In this document: piece by piece, positions 1 to 10,648 of the stretch | How positions within the stretch are numbered: the stretch's first letter is position 1 | Layout of the letters: each line of letters starts with the position of its first letter | Assembly: GCF_001039355.2 (NCBI RefSeq) | Contig: NW_019775599.1 | Span: 81,031-145,030, forward strand | Origin: Lingula anatina | Lineage: Eukaryota > Brachiopoda > Lingulata > Lingulida > Lingulidae | DNA: 64,000 nucleotides | Direction: 5' to 3' | The notes under the pieces: model-generated | What the model was told of the DNA's origin: nothing | The model's input: the letters and a program-made list of their open reading frames with translations, nothing else | The model's database searches: none | Translations under genes and position numbers: made by a program

Positions 1-18
1 ATATATATATATATATAT
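1..18. repeat. (AT)n microsatellite, cut by the window edge
   Basis: An uninterrupted AT run at the start of the window. Confidence 0.9.
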
Positions 19-485
19 TTGTATCAAAAATCCGTGGTAACATGTTGTTCATCACACCTTTGTCAATAACTACATTATGTTGGTTATTTCACCTGCACAA
101 TTCACAGCATTATCTTCCTAACAGATTGCTATCTACACCCATTTAGGATTATTGAGTTAAGGTCCAAAAACATGTCTTTGCACCTTAGTGCAATGACAGC
201 CCTACCTGTTACAGATTTGTTGATCAGCATTCCTAGTCCCTAAGAATATGCCACATATGAATAATTGATTCACAAAATTAGAAAATGGAGGTAATAACTT
301 TATTAAAGCCACGTGAAAATATGTTTCAGGGTATATACTGTAAAAATCTTAATTTGTTTTGATTGTGACTAGAGATATCATCTGTTTGTCACACTCATCA
401 CTATATAATCCACTGATGGCAATGAAAAAACACTTTTTATTTGAAAATAATTCATACAATATTTGATATAATGTCCTTGAGATGA

Positions 486-490
<5 letters not shown>

Positions 491-560
<70 letters not shown>

Positions 561-561
561 T
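491..561. repeat. (TAA)n microsatellite, about 24 units
   Basis: A pure trinucleotide run. The poly-Tyr frame on the other strand is an artefact of it. The rest of 1-935 is intron on the far side of the 936-1122 exon, with nothing recognised. Confidence 0.95.
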
Positions 562-935
562 AGAACAACAAGACACCTATCTTACCTAACACCTGTCAGA
601 TTTCTTACTTTCATTCCCTTAGGACTTGAGAACATATCTTTAAACTGCAGTCAGAATGTTACATGTCTCTTTGCAGAATTGTTAAAAGCTCACAAAATAC
701 CTCAAAACTTTTCACTTTACATTAAAACAACTACATTTTATTGATATTCAAGCAATTAACAGGGTTTATGTATGATATAAAACAAGTCTTTTCAAAATAA
801 TCTCATCCCTATTGTTTTTTATGCATATGATTGTCCTTGGTAGTCCAAATTATGTACCTGTAGTCCAAGTAACATTTCTTAATTCTAAGTAATTTATAAA
901 GAATCAGTTTTTGATCCAAAAAAAAAAGGTTTTAC

Positions 936-1122
936 CTTCTTGGTCTGTCAATCTCACAATGGGCATGAACATGACAGTGCAGCAGTTTCTTGTCAAACGC
1001 TGGACAAACTTTCCATGTCTTGTCGCAGTTGTCACCAGTGTATGAAAACTGACAGGAGCCAGGCTTGCACTTTCCGTCACCATTGATAGTATTGTGACAA
1101 GTCCCCTCAATGCATGTACAAG
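936..1122 (-). CDS. Stabilin-like EGF protein, internal exon (most downstream exon in window)
   Basis: This minus-strand exon has an acceptor (TTACAG) just above 1122 and a donor (AG|GTAAAA) just below 936. It is 187 nt long: 2 nt completing a split codon, 61 codons, then 2 nt, so it enters in phase 1 and leaves in phase 2. It encodes a compact EGF-like module rich in cysteine: C-T-C-x3-G-T-C, then G-D-G-K-C, then Y-T-G-D-N-C-D-K, followed by the start of the next module with L-H-C-H-V-H-A-H-C. This spacing is typical of the EGF pairs between fasciclin (FAS1) domains in stabilin/FEEL scavenger receptors. Its phase fits the exon at 61225-61336 exactly: the split codon becomes Thr and gives the run N-Q-T-C-T-C expected of that family. 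The continuation lies left of position 1. Stabilin identity is by motif and domain order; no FAS1 domain is visible here, so another EGF protein is possible. Confidence 0.78.
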
Positions 1123-1240
1123 CTGTAATAATTAATAAAAATAATTCTATAAACTGTGATAGAAAAGTACTTTGTTGTTTAAGATATCAAGCATTTTTTA
1201 TGTTTCATCATGAAACAAGAGACAATGAAAAACCCACTAA

Positions 1241-1527
1241 GGGACCATTCCCAGAGATATCGTACTAACTTTGGATCGATCTATCTCCAAGGGGATTCTC
1301 ACTAAATTGCTATCAAATTAAGCGGCTTAAATGTCTGTCACGCTTACTAAAGCTGTTAGGGGGTAATTAACTACCAGAGGCCAAGCATACACAAAAGTCA
1401 ATTACCCCCTCACTGATTCGATAGGCCTGACAGACATTGAAGCTGCTTAAGTTGATAGCAATTTAGCATGAATCCCCATGGAGTTAGATCGATTCTAATG
1501 GATCGATCTATGCATGGGAACCCCGTT
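1241..1527. mobile_element. Harbinger-type foldback MITE (H1)
   Basis: About 287 bp. Termini GGGACCATTCCCAGAG and (reverse complement) similar GGGTTCCCATG, flanked by TAA on both sides. The two halves are nearly full-length inverted repeats: each carries a GGGGATTC...CTAAATTGCTATCAA block and a GGGGGTAATT block. The transcript or single strand would fold into one long hairpin. It is related to the 215-bp copies elsewhere in the window. Confidence 0.7.
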
Positions 1528-1625
1528 TAATTAACGTTTAATTAACTGATTGATTTATATCTTTAAAAATGACTTTATTAAAAGGACTTTATTAACAAAC
1601 ACTTTTAAATCTACATTATGTCAGA

Positions 1626-1697
1626 CTGATGTGAGTAGATGTTGTTACTCACTGACTGCTAGGTGGTATAGTGGCCAGGGCCCTCTTATAACATGTC
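1626..1697. repeat. Loop block of the foldback family
   Basis: GATGTGAGTAGATGTT, CTCACTGACTGCTAGGTGG and ATAACATGTCAG match the loop of the 28840-29058 element. It is cut short by the gap at 1713. Confidence 0.55.
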
Positions 1698-1712
1698 AGA
1701 TAGATCAACCCT

Positions 1713-1713
1713 N
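1713..1713. other. Assembly gap (single n) inside a repeat
   Basis: This ambiguous base joins two contigs. The left contig ends in a foldback-loop repeat and the right one starts inside the end of a Harbinger-type MITE, so the join lies in repetitive DNA. No overlap duplication is seen here, and the true gap size is unknown. Confidence 0.75.
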
Positions 1714-1747
1714 CAATGTAGGTCGATCTAATCTATGAGAATGGGGT
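1714..1747. mobile_element. Harbinger-type MITE, terminal fragment (H6)
   Basis: The bases GTAGGTCGATCTAATCTATG and the following AGAATGGGGTG match the right end of the 53628-53842 copy. The rest is lost in the gap at 1713. Confidence 0.6.
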
Positions 1748-2452
1748 GAAAGGCCTGCTTTCACAACTGTACTTGCATGATTATTCAGTCTCTTGCAGAC
1801 AATAAATGACTCTATCAATCTGTGAAACTCAAAACATGACATTTATGCAGTGTACTTCAAAGAAATGGTTCATTTTCAATTATGTTATACTACTCTGTGC
1901 TTTTATAACATATAAATTGTAACTTGCTTAAATAATAAAAAAAGTTTGTACCAGTACATATAGCAGTTGGAAATGTTTGACATAAGCTAATGGTGATAGA
2001 ATTTAAATATATAAGTCAAAGGGAAGGCACCTGACTGATTAAACATAGGGGGGTGATAGGTTGTCACATATCTATTACAGTCTGTTGGAAGTGAATGGAG
2101 TTTGATCATCAAAATTAGATGTGTATAGGCCTTGTTAGATTACATCCCACAAATACCAATAGTACACATGTGCACCCAGTACACTTCATTACACCTAACT
2201 GTAAAAGTTGCATCATTACGTTGCTACTGGGGAATTCAGTTAATCAGTGAAGATAGCTCAATTAATGTCCCACATGGCTGAGAAACTAAAGAGTACAAGT
2301 TGATTTAATTTGTTGGCTATGTCTGGTACAGCAGGTAAGAAAAGTGATAACGACACAATCTCATTACTGTATTTAGGCTTCCTTCAGTGGCAGCACTCCA
2401 GATAGCTTCACAGGCCTATAGACTTATGTCTGTTTGTGTGTGTGAGTGTGTT

Positions 2453-2466
2453 GGGGGGGGGGGGGG
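2453..2466. repeat. Run of 14 G
   Basis: A homopolymer following a GT-rich stretch (TGTGTGTGTGAGTGTG). Likely length-variable and prone to sequencing error. Confidence 0.9.
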
Positions 2467-3073
2467 AGAGAGGCACAGAAAAAATGCCCTTTTGGCCAGA
2501 AAAGGTGAGCTTTAAATCAAAATTCGATCTATAGTTTTATACTATATTAATCAAGCATGGATAAAAATGTCTAATTTTTCAGAACAGATGCCGATCTCTT
2601 TGAAACTGCTGGCTTAACAGGCCTGATAATACATGTAATAAGCTGATAAAATCCCACAACATAGTCATTAAGTTCCCCAGGCATTTTTACCCTTTTTTGC
2701 ATGCCATTCCATAATAAGTTGTTAATTATGGTGTATTATTTATTGTAATCATTATATAATACCCCATACTTCCCACTTGTTATTTGCAACTTTAATTGTG
2801 ATATTTAGGCTTAGACAGGCATTGTATAGGATATTAGGTAAACATGTAGGCTTGTGTATGATATATGTCTCAATACTTTTGCCTTTTCTGGTAAAGACAG
2901 GAAATAACTTCTTCTCACAGGCAGGGTAAGAGCACTGTCTCTATGGTATTAGCTGGTTGAATAGCATCTCTGCTTAACATGTATATGATTAAATGCATTC
3001 AGGTGAACCTGTTGATTGTCTTTGAAAAAAATTTGGGTTGTCATCTCTATCGCCTCTTCCAAATAGCCAAATG

Positions 3074-3226
3074 CAAGGGTGGATCCAGAGATATTTTCTG
3101 ACAGTCTTCCATATTATCTTTGTTGATCCATCCTCTATTTTTGACCATCTTCTGACAGAGAAAACATTGGATACCCAACAATGTAAACTTCCAGAAGACC
3201 CAGAAGACAGCCTCAATCCACCCCTG
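3074..3226. mobile_element. Small MITE-like inverted-repeat element, 153 bp
   Basis: The ends CAAGGGTGGATCCAG and (reverse complement) CAGGGGTGGATTGAG are inverted repeats, and AAATG flanks both sides. The element lies within a spurious 141-codon open frame, which is therefore probably not a gene. Confidence 0.5.
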
Positions 3227-3794
3227 AAATGGACAGTCATTAAAAAAGGCACTACAGGTAGAACCAACCATTTTTTAAAAATGCTCTATATAAAAAAGCT
3301 GCCTTTGGGTTTGACCATTTCCGCAGAAAAAAAGGTCATGTATGCTCCACATATTGGTACACATGTTGCATTTCCTGCTTATGTTTGCAATTACACTATA
3401 AATGTGGCTGTCATAAAACTTGGGATTACAGTTGGAATTGTAGTGCTCGCAAATGTAAGTTGACAAATTTTTTCACTTTCAATTTGCTTAAGTTTTTTTT
3501 TCATCTGCATGTTGAAGAGCTGAATACTTACCAGTAAGAGTTGGACTCAAACAATTTATCATCATGATCAAATATAAACATATATAAATAACCATTTGAC
3601 CAGAAAAATAAGTAAATGTTTTTTTCCATTTATGCATGTATTATTCACAAATAATGTGGATTTTTGAACTTGGTTAAACAAGTTTACAATCTTAAATATA
3701 CAGCATTTAGCAAGGCAACAATGTCCAGAGTAATATTTTGGTTCAAGACTGGGGTTTATAAGTTTTTTATAAGAAGCTATTTTTGTTGTCACAG

Positions 3795-3945
3795 AGGAGC
3801 AATTAACAGTCTTGATTGCTGTAGGGGGGGCCTTGGCAGGGACTTGTGAAGTTGCAGTGCCTGAGTAGTTATGCAAACAATTACTAGCCATGTAATCATC
3901 CTTGAGATTTCATTACGGGGTCACAGCATGGAGAATAACCACAGT
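3795..3945. repeat. Dispersed repeat, copy 1
   Basis: Shares GGACTTGT, GCAAACAAT, CATTGAGATTTC-like and GGGTCACAGCA blocks in the same order with 12765-12910. Function and class are unknown. Confidence 0.5.
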
Positions 3946-4195
3946 GGTGAATTTAGGGGAGTGTTTGGGCGGACCTGACCCCCCTTCGATTTCTGAAAAA
4001 AATCACCCCAATGGTCCCATCTTGAAATTAGAACTTTGACTAGCTGAATCATATTTCTAAACTGTACCAAATGGCATCTCGCCCTTTAAAATACCAAAAA
4101 GTTTTCGGGCCTCTGAGCAGGCCCAGACCTGTAGGGGGAGGGGGTCAGTTTTGCATCTGCGAACCCCCCTTCAAATAATCTTGGATCCATCCCTG
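3942..4195. mobile_element. MITE-like element with CAGTGGTGAATTTAG / CAGGGATGGATCCAA ends
   Basis: Inverted ends with G-runs next to them (GGGGAG and GGGGGG on the opposite strand) and ACCA on both flanks. It resembles the CAGNGGNGGATNNAG termini common in hAT-like MITEs; the target duplication is too short to be sure. Confidence 0.4.
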
Positions 4196-4284
4196 ACCAT
4201 CAATCTAACCAGAGACATATCTAGTGAAAGATCAAATTGTGGCTCTGATAGAGGGTAGCCCGGGCCATCCCATTTCTCAATTTT

Positions 4285-4372
4285 GGCCCACAAATGGTTA
4301 TAAAAGGTCCATTTTTTTAAGAACATCCACCCCACCCCCCTCCTTTGAAATTGCTGGGTGCCAGCCTACACG
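4285..4372. mobile_element. Fragment of the CAGGCCCGTAGCC MITE family
   Basis: AAAGGTCCATTTTTTTAAGA, a C-run, then TTTGAAATTGCTGG and GCCAGCCT resemble the inner and right part of the 24501/29701 elements. The left part is not recognisable. Confidence 0.45.
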
Positions 4373-4934
4373 ATGAGCATGTATTGTCCACATTTTTAAA
4401 GTGTTCATTGGCCCCATGTGATTAATTTGTATAAACTACATTGTACTGCTGATATGAATATATGGGCCCCAACTTAAAGTGGACTACAACTGGTACAACA
4501 AAAACCAAAACAAAACTGATCCCTTCAACATGGATAAGACTGCAATTTAGTGAAAAATTCTGAAAATATGGTGTGGGGTCCAAACGGGATTTACACAAAC
4601 TAAAGTAGACCTAATTTTGGGTCTAAAAGTTGAGACCAATTTTGAAGCTAAAGCTGAAGTAGAATATGACTAAACCCTTATAGAAATTCACTAGGGACCT
4701 GACCTAGCCAAACCAAGGCAACCTGGAACCATAACAAATAGTCAATACAATAGACTTCTGGGGACAAAATCTTCTCACAGCTTGCCAAATGGTTTCCCTG
4801 TGAACTTAATTGGGTTCATGGTGCCTAAATTGTAAATTTTACACAGGAGAGCTTATCCTCAACATACTAGTTTAAATAGAACCTTTAGAGAAAACTCTGT
4901 GAAAAAGGTGCATTTTAATTACTAACACCAAGGA

Positions 4935-5095
4935 GTTTATATTTTCACCTCCTTTGGTCTTTCTGTTTGTCACAGCCTAACTAAAAAGTTATGGATGAAT
5001 TTTGATGAAATTTTCAGGATAGGTTAGAAATGACTGGGCTAACTTAAACCTACTATCAGGTTTTTGATGGTGGTCTGGATCACATTTTAGTTTCA
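4935..5095. repeat. 'Tttgatgaaattttcagg' type dispersed repeat
   Basis: GTCTTTCTGTTTGTCACAGC, AAAAAGTTATGGATGAATTT and TGATGAAATTTTCAGGAT are typical of a repeat that I recall as common in marine invertebrate genomes. A weaker relative lies at 13095-13180. The class assignment is from memory and unverified. Confidence 0.4.
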
Positions 5096-5292
5096 TTTAG
5101 TAGCTTTTTAGTTTCATTTTTTCAAAGTTTTTGTTATTCATGGCTTTGGGAAGAGGGGAGGTATCCCCCTCCTGTTCCCTACTCCACCATAAATAAATGT
5201 CCATATCACCTAGCAGCCTAAAATATTTAGGGAAAAATAGTGATATAAAATTTTTGGTAGGACCAGTAGATATTTTGCCCGGTTGGTCTGAA

Positions 5293-5321
5293 CAAGGAGT
5301 TACAACTGTTGTAACTCCTTG
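5293..5321. repeat. Perfect palindrome, 14-bp arms with a 1-nt loop
   Basis: CAAGGAGTTACAAC is followed by T and then its exact reverse complement. The surrounding GGTCTGAA and GGACCAGT words recur on both sides. It could extrude as a tight cruciform; no protein-binding role is known to me. Confidence 0.8.
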
Positions 5322-6842
5322 GTCTGAAGGACCAGTTATGGGCCAGAGTTTTCGCCATGTCTGCAAACACAAAAATATAGCATTTCATGGGTTACAAGGC
5401 TAGAGCATGGTGCAACAAAGTACTTTTTGGTGTGTGGGCACTTTTTACAGTTTTAATTGGATTCAGCATAAGAGCGCATCTTGAATTTAACAAAATAAAG
5501 AGGAAAGTGGGAGGAAAACAACTATGTTTCTTGGCCAACTGCTTCCTCTTGGGATTAAGTCTTTGAAACAGAGGCCGGACTTGTGAAATTCAATACAGTA
5601 TAATAGAAGTGTATGTTCATACAAGTCCATCTTCTTTCTTTGAATGGAAATCTTTCACTTGTGCCCCCTTAGAGACAAAGTGTATAACATAATGCAATGC
5701 ACAGCAATTTTTCATATTACCTTTAAATACATTTTAGAATTGAGTTTAAAAAATACACAGTAATGTTGTACTGATGTACAGACCTTATAAACAAAAATGA
5801 AAAAACACCAAACGGCAGAACTGTTACATTGGTGTCCAGGTTTAACATCAAGTACTCAGGTTAACTGGTTGATCCAGATGAGATGGAAGAAATTGGCCAA
5901 GTAGAAGCAACACCATAAGATACTATTCATTGTATACAAAAAAAGTTTAATTTTCACCTTGGCTTTTATTTTGCAAATTTCAATTTTATGGAACATTTTA
6001 TATCATCAATAAATAATATCATTTATTTTAAATTATAGTTGGAAAGTAATAGCATAATTGTCCACATTAAAATGACTGTGCTGACTGCCAAACTCAAAAG
6101 TAGTAGATGGGGTTCGATGGGGTTCTTTATGTCAGTCTAAACTGACATATAGGTAATGATCATAAGACATCAATCACAAGTATCCATAAATGTATTAAAT
6201 ATACTTTGCAATGGTAAACATAGACACACATGGAACTCCAATAAGCCCACCTCAACATATATTCCTTGCTTCTTTATTTTGTTATTGTGTTAAAAACAAC
6301 TGGAATTTCACTCTAGACTGAAAACTAAACCTTCAATTTGCTTTAAAAAAACATTGAACTAAGTCAACCATTAATTCCCCATATAGTCCAAGAAATTGGT
6401 GCAGAAAAAAGGGTGAATTGTGTGTTTTTTACCTACAAGCATGAAATTTGCCACAGTTGTAGATAATGGAATTCTAAGCTTTTTTGGATACTGCTTTCAT
6501 GAACAGACAGTTTGCTGAATGAATTCTTACAAAGCAATTTTCTCATCCTGCGTGCTGATGGTTTACATATTACGCCTTGTTACATGTTTGAAGAAAAATG
6601 GTCATGCAATAGTTTCTGAGAGGTATCACTGTTCAACAGCAAATGACGTGCAAATCAGAAATAAGATTGAATTTTGTGGGAAGTTGTTTAGAAATGTCTG
6701 AAACGTTATTAAATCTAAACAATGCGAAGGTTACCTAGACATTAAACACCCAGCAACAACATAATGGAAATATAGGATAAAAGCATGTGAATTCCTCAAA
6801 GAATTTAATAGCCTCCCAAAAATTGTCTGGCGTTACTACTAA

Positions 6843-7057
6843 GGGAGCATTCCCATAGATTTTAGATTGATCTATCCCCGTGGGGAGTCTCACTAGATTA
6901 CTGTCAGATAATCCGGCTTAAATGTCCATCCCGCCTACTACAAGCTGTAAGGGGGTAATTAACTTTTGTGCGCGGTAGGCTGACTGCAATTTAGCGTGAA
7001 CCCCCAGGGAGTTAGGTTGATCTAGTAAGATCGATCTAAATCTCTGGGAATGCCCTC
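6843..7057. mobile_element. Harbinger-type MITE (H2), 215 bp
   Basis: Termini GGGAGCATTCCCATAG and CTCTGGGAATGCCCTC are inverted repeats, flanked by TAA duplications. The AGATCGATCT subterminal motif, a central GGGGGTAATTAACTTTTGTG and the CTCACTAGATTACTGTCAGA block are shared with the copies at 12277, 37108 and 53628. The 3-bp TAA/TTA target is the preference of PIF/Harbinger transposases. Confidence 0.8.
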
Positions 7058-7432
7058 TAATTGAGACTGAGCATTAGAGAATGCATAGTGCTATCCAATG
7101 TTTTAACACATACTAATTTTAAAAGGACCCCAATAATAACTGCAAAACTATGATGTCCTCACCTCTCTAAATTACCTTGAATTATACCTCTATCTTTCTT
7201 CCCCAAGAGCAAGAATATTGTATTTCCCTGACATTGATTTAGATGCAAAAAAAAACTGTGATAAGTAATGATCAGTTGTAAACTTACCACCTGAACCTTC
7301 TGTTCAGTTTGAACTTGCTAAAACATGTTCGAAATTATATCTATATTGAAATGTGTGGTCTTTAAATGTAAACCAATGTTCAGCATTTAGCCCAAGAACC
7401 CTTCAAGAAGGAGCATTCAGGTTCAGACATCA

Positions 7433-7626
7433 TACTAGCTGGGTTGGTCCAACTCTGCAGGAAATTCCTATATATGCTAAAATGCAATCAGTGGAATTGG
7501 CTTAATCAGCACACAATAGTTAATTACCCTCTAGCTGCTCAAAGAGGCTTGTCAGAAAATTAAGCTAATTTCACTGATTGCACTTTAGTGAGAATCCCCT
7601 GCAGAGTTGGACCAAACCAGCTAGTA
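7433..7626. mobile_element. Foldback element, 194 bp
   Basis: Inverted arms start TACTAGCTGG and share TTGGTCCAACTCTGCAGG. The interior has GTTAATTACCCTCTAGCTG and GCACTTTAGTGAGAATCCCC, echoing the Harbinger-type family, so it may be a distant relative. No clear target duplication. Confidence 0.65.
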
Positions 7627-7821
7627 CGATGATTCAAGTTTTCACTCTCCAAAGTGATCATAACAACAAGTGATGACGGACCAAAATGATAATTTTTCAT
7701 AAAAGTGAAACTACAAACATAACTTCTATCTGTTATATGTATCAGATTGTTAGACTACATCAGTGTAGATCCAATATTTGATGTTGGTCCAGGGTTTTTG
7801 TCAAATTTAAGGCTCCTGTTT

Positions 7822-8007
7822 GTGAGGGTTTTTAGAAAGATTTTATCTCTATTTTAGAGCTAAACCCTTCGATCTGCAGTTAAAATGGTAGGTTCCATTG
7901 GCATATGTCCATTTTACAAGGGTCTCACCTATAACCCAAATGGCAATATTAATAGGATGAAGGAAACATGATAGGAAATCAGTGGCAAGACATATTGCCT
8001 GAATTGC
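7822..8007 (+). repeat. Direct repeat on the left of the LINE fragment
   Basis: About 185 bp, starting near AGAAAGATTTTATCTCT and running to CAAGACATATTGCC, similar in the same orientation to 9209-9390 with many point differences. Together the two copies bracket the LINE fragment. Confidence 0.75.
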
Positions 8008-9190
8008 CTAACAATGGTCATAGTACAGTAGACTATGTTATTACGGACACGTAGCTTTATGACATAGTCACATACCTTGAGGTTATGGACATAGATCTGT
8101 TGGATCATTTCCTCCTAGAATGTGTGCTGAACTGTAAAAATGAGAATGTAAACACTTATGCAAGTACCTTAGTTAACCTCACACCCTACTCCAAGTTTGT
8201 CTGGAGTGAGGAAGGAAAAGATGGATTCCTTGGAAAACTAAGCCATAAGGTGTCAGTGACCATGCTAAATGACTTCTAGGAATGTGTGCATGAAAACATT
8301 GATGATGCAGTGGATTTTATGGAGGACGTGATGCAAAGAGTGACAGGTGATATGAAAATGACCCACAAGGTGCACAGAACGTTACATGATGGTTGGTTTG
8401 ACAATAAATGCAGGTCCGCAAAGCATTATAAGAAATAGTTGTTGAGAAAGTTCAGATGTACTTATGACAACACAGATCTAGAAAGCTCCCGAAAAGCAAA
8501 AAAAATCATGTAGAGAAATTTGTCGTAAAAAACAGAATAAGTGGAAAACAATGCAACAGCAAAATATTGAAAAGTCGAAACCTGATCCATTTGTATGTTG
8601 GAAATTAATCAGAGGGAATAAGTGCTCGTCGTCTAGTGCCGTAACTAGTGACCAGTATTTTGAATATTTTAAGCAACTATATAACCGCAGGCAACAGAAA
8701 GCTCAAAATCAAAAGAGGTAATTCAAGATCTGGAAGAGCATAACTATTATTGTGAGCACTGTGCCAATGATGACCCTCGAGAACCTAATAAGAAGTCACG
8801 AAGACAGTAAAAGATATGAAAAACAAAAAGGCGCCTGGGGCTGATGGTATTCGTGTAGAATATTCTATAAGAACTCGCTCCATATAATCATAGCATATTT
8901 GAATATACTATTCAACAGCATTTTGGACCTAGGTATATACCCAAAGAGATGGGTGTAGGCAGTACTCTATGCTGTTCAGAAGCAGGGACCACAAGATATC
9001 ATGGACAACTATAGAGGAATATCCTTATTGATTGTATATAGCAAAATAGGATAGTAAAATGGGGAGAAAGGACAGGTAAATTACATGAAAACCAGTGTCC
9101 CTTTAGGACAGGTCCGTCAACTATTGATCAAATATTAACATTAAATGCTATCAAAGAAAAATGTCAATCACATCACGTCACGTTATAAGT
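8008..9190 (+). mobile_element. Dead non-LTR retrotransposon (LINE) fragment
   Basis: Reading frames with several stops and shifts encode, in order: the end of an endonuclease domain (D-Y-V-I-T-D near 8025, and L-L-D-H-F-L-L-E-C near 8095 where S-D-H is expected); a basic linker (W-F-D-N-K-C near 8395, then C-R-K-K-Q-N-K-W near 8522); and the start of a reverse transcriptase (K-K-A-P-G-A-D-G-I near 8830, N-Y-R-G-I-S-L-L at 9007-9030, F-R-T-G-P-S-T-I-D-Q near 9103). It stops before the catalytic Asp motifs, so both ends are missing and it cannot be active. The style is that of CR1/L2/jockey-like elements; the clade is not certain. Confidence 0.85.
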
Positions 9191-9208
9191 TGAAAAAGTC
9201 GCCAGTTT

Positions 9209-9390
9209 TGCAAGGATTTCAGAAAGATTTTATCTCTAGTTTTGAGCTTAACCCTTGGGTCTGCAGTTAAACTGGTGGGTTCCATTGGCAAATTTCCATT
9301 TAACAGTCCCACCTGTAAAACAAGTGGCAGTATTAATAGGATAAAGGAAACATGATAGGAAATCAATGGCAAGACACATTGCTTAAATTA
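9209..9390 (+). repeat. Direct repeat on the right of the LINE fragment
   Basis: This is the diverged second copy of 7822-8007. The pair could be two members of a short repeat family, a duplication that carried the LINE, or terminal parts of a composite element. Confidence 0.75.
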
Positions 9391-10559
9391 GGTTTCTAAT
9401 AGATGTCACAAATTGAAAAGGTGCTCAAAAAGTATTTCTCAGCAATTACAAAGGGTGCATGAAAGAAATTCAGAGCCAAAATTGAAATTGATATTACAAA
9501 AGACAGCAATCTGAAACTGTATCCCTGGATAAAACCTTTCAATTCCATTTGTTCTCTTTTTTCACAAATTTATACTTGTTTTTGAAGAAAATAATACAAA
9601 ATTCACACATTAAAACCCTTTTGCTGCTTTAATCAATTTTGTCACACATTACTAGCACTTCATGAATCAATTACTACGAATATGAATTATTGCATACATT
9701 CATATTGAAGCAAACATTTTTTTCTCCTTATTCTTTTTCCAAATTTGACGAACACTGTGAATGATGTTGCTCCAATATAATAATCTCAAATCCCATCAAT
9801 TTTGACTGTCATGCTGCAATTCCTATCTATGTGCAAAAAATGTTTTAACTGCATGGACATAAATTCAACTAGTAAAGCATGTTGTTTTAATTTCCCCCAA
9901 CTACTTTATTATAATCAATTTTTTTTTTTAATTCAACTAATTGGGTTAAAATCTTCATATCCCTTTCAACTTCCATTCACCCTCATCAATAACCATTTGA
10001 AGAAAAATGGACCTTTTCAAATTTCTTTCCTTTATTATGAACTGAATTTCTTCCAGTCATTTGTTAAAAGTGTTGTTCTGTTAAGCATGAGCCCAGCATA
10101 TTCATCAGCAATTTGCAAATTACTACATATACAATGTGGCCCCATGATGGAAAATATAATTGTTGCTGGGTCTGAAGTAACCTTTATATGGAGATTAGAA
10201 ACAACAATCATGCAAGAATGCAATTAAGTTCCCCTGCCTATTAAGTCTCACACTAGTGAACATCGATACACCATTTGACATCAAATTGATTCAGATTTCA
10301 ATAGTGGCAGGATGCTGGGAATCTCAGAGTGCAAAACTTTTCATACCCATAGGCACCTAATAAAATTAATTCAAAGAAATTTGAGAGAAGTTGTAGCCAA
10401 TGTATTCCAGTCATTTACAAGACAATTATATACATGTATGTATTCCTTCGATAAGTGGCCCTCCAGGGCAGTGAGCAGAAGGTTAGGTTGTTTGCAAGAT
10501 GCTTCAGAGATTCAATTGCAATATTCCAACTTTCTACCTGTATACCTTCTGATGTAAGT

Positions 10560-10648
<89 letters not shown>

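Larger units (their letters stand above)
1748..6842. other. Intron stretch without a gene
   Basis: This holds the repeats listed within it (G-run, two MITE-like elements, dispersed repeats, palindrome). The longest open frame, 3038-3463, spans a MITE and has no recognisable domain. Confidence 0.6.

Noticed and set aside
349-576. Poly-Tyr protein
   Set aside because: Translation of the TAA microsatellite at 491-561.
3038-3463. 141-codon plus-strand open frame as a gene
   Set aside because: It runs through a MITE-like element (3074-3226), has no recognisable domain, and overlaps frames of similar length on the other strand.
9802-10227. 141-codon plus-strand frame
   Set aside because: AT-rich, no domain, with an overlapping frame on the opposite strand. 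Treated as incidental.
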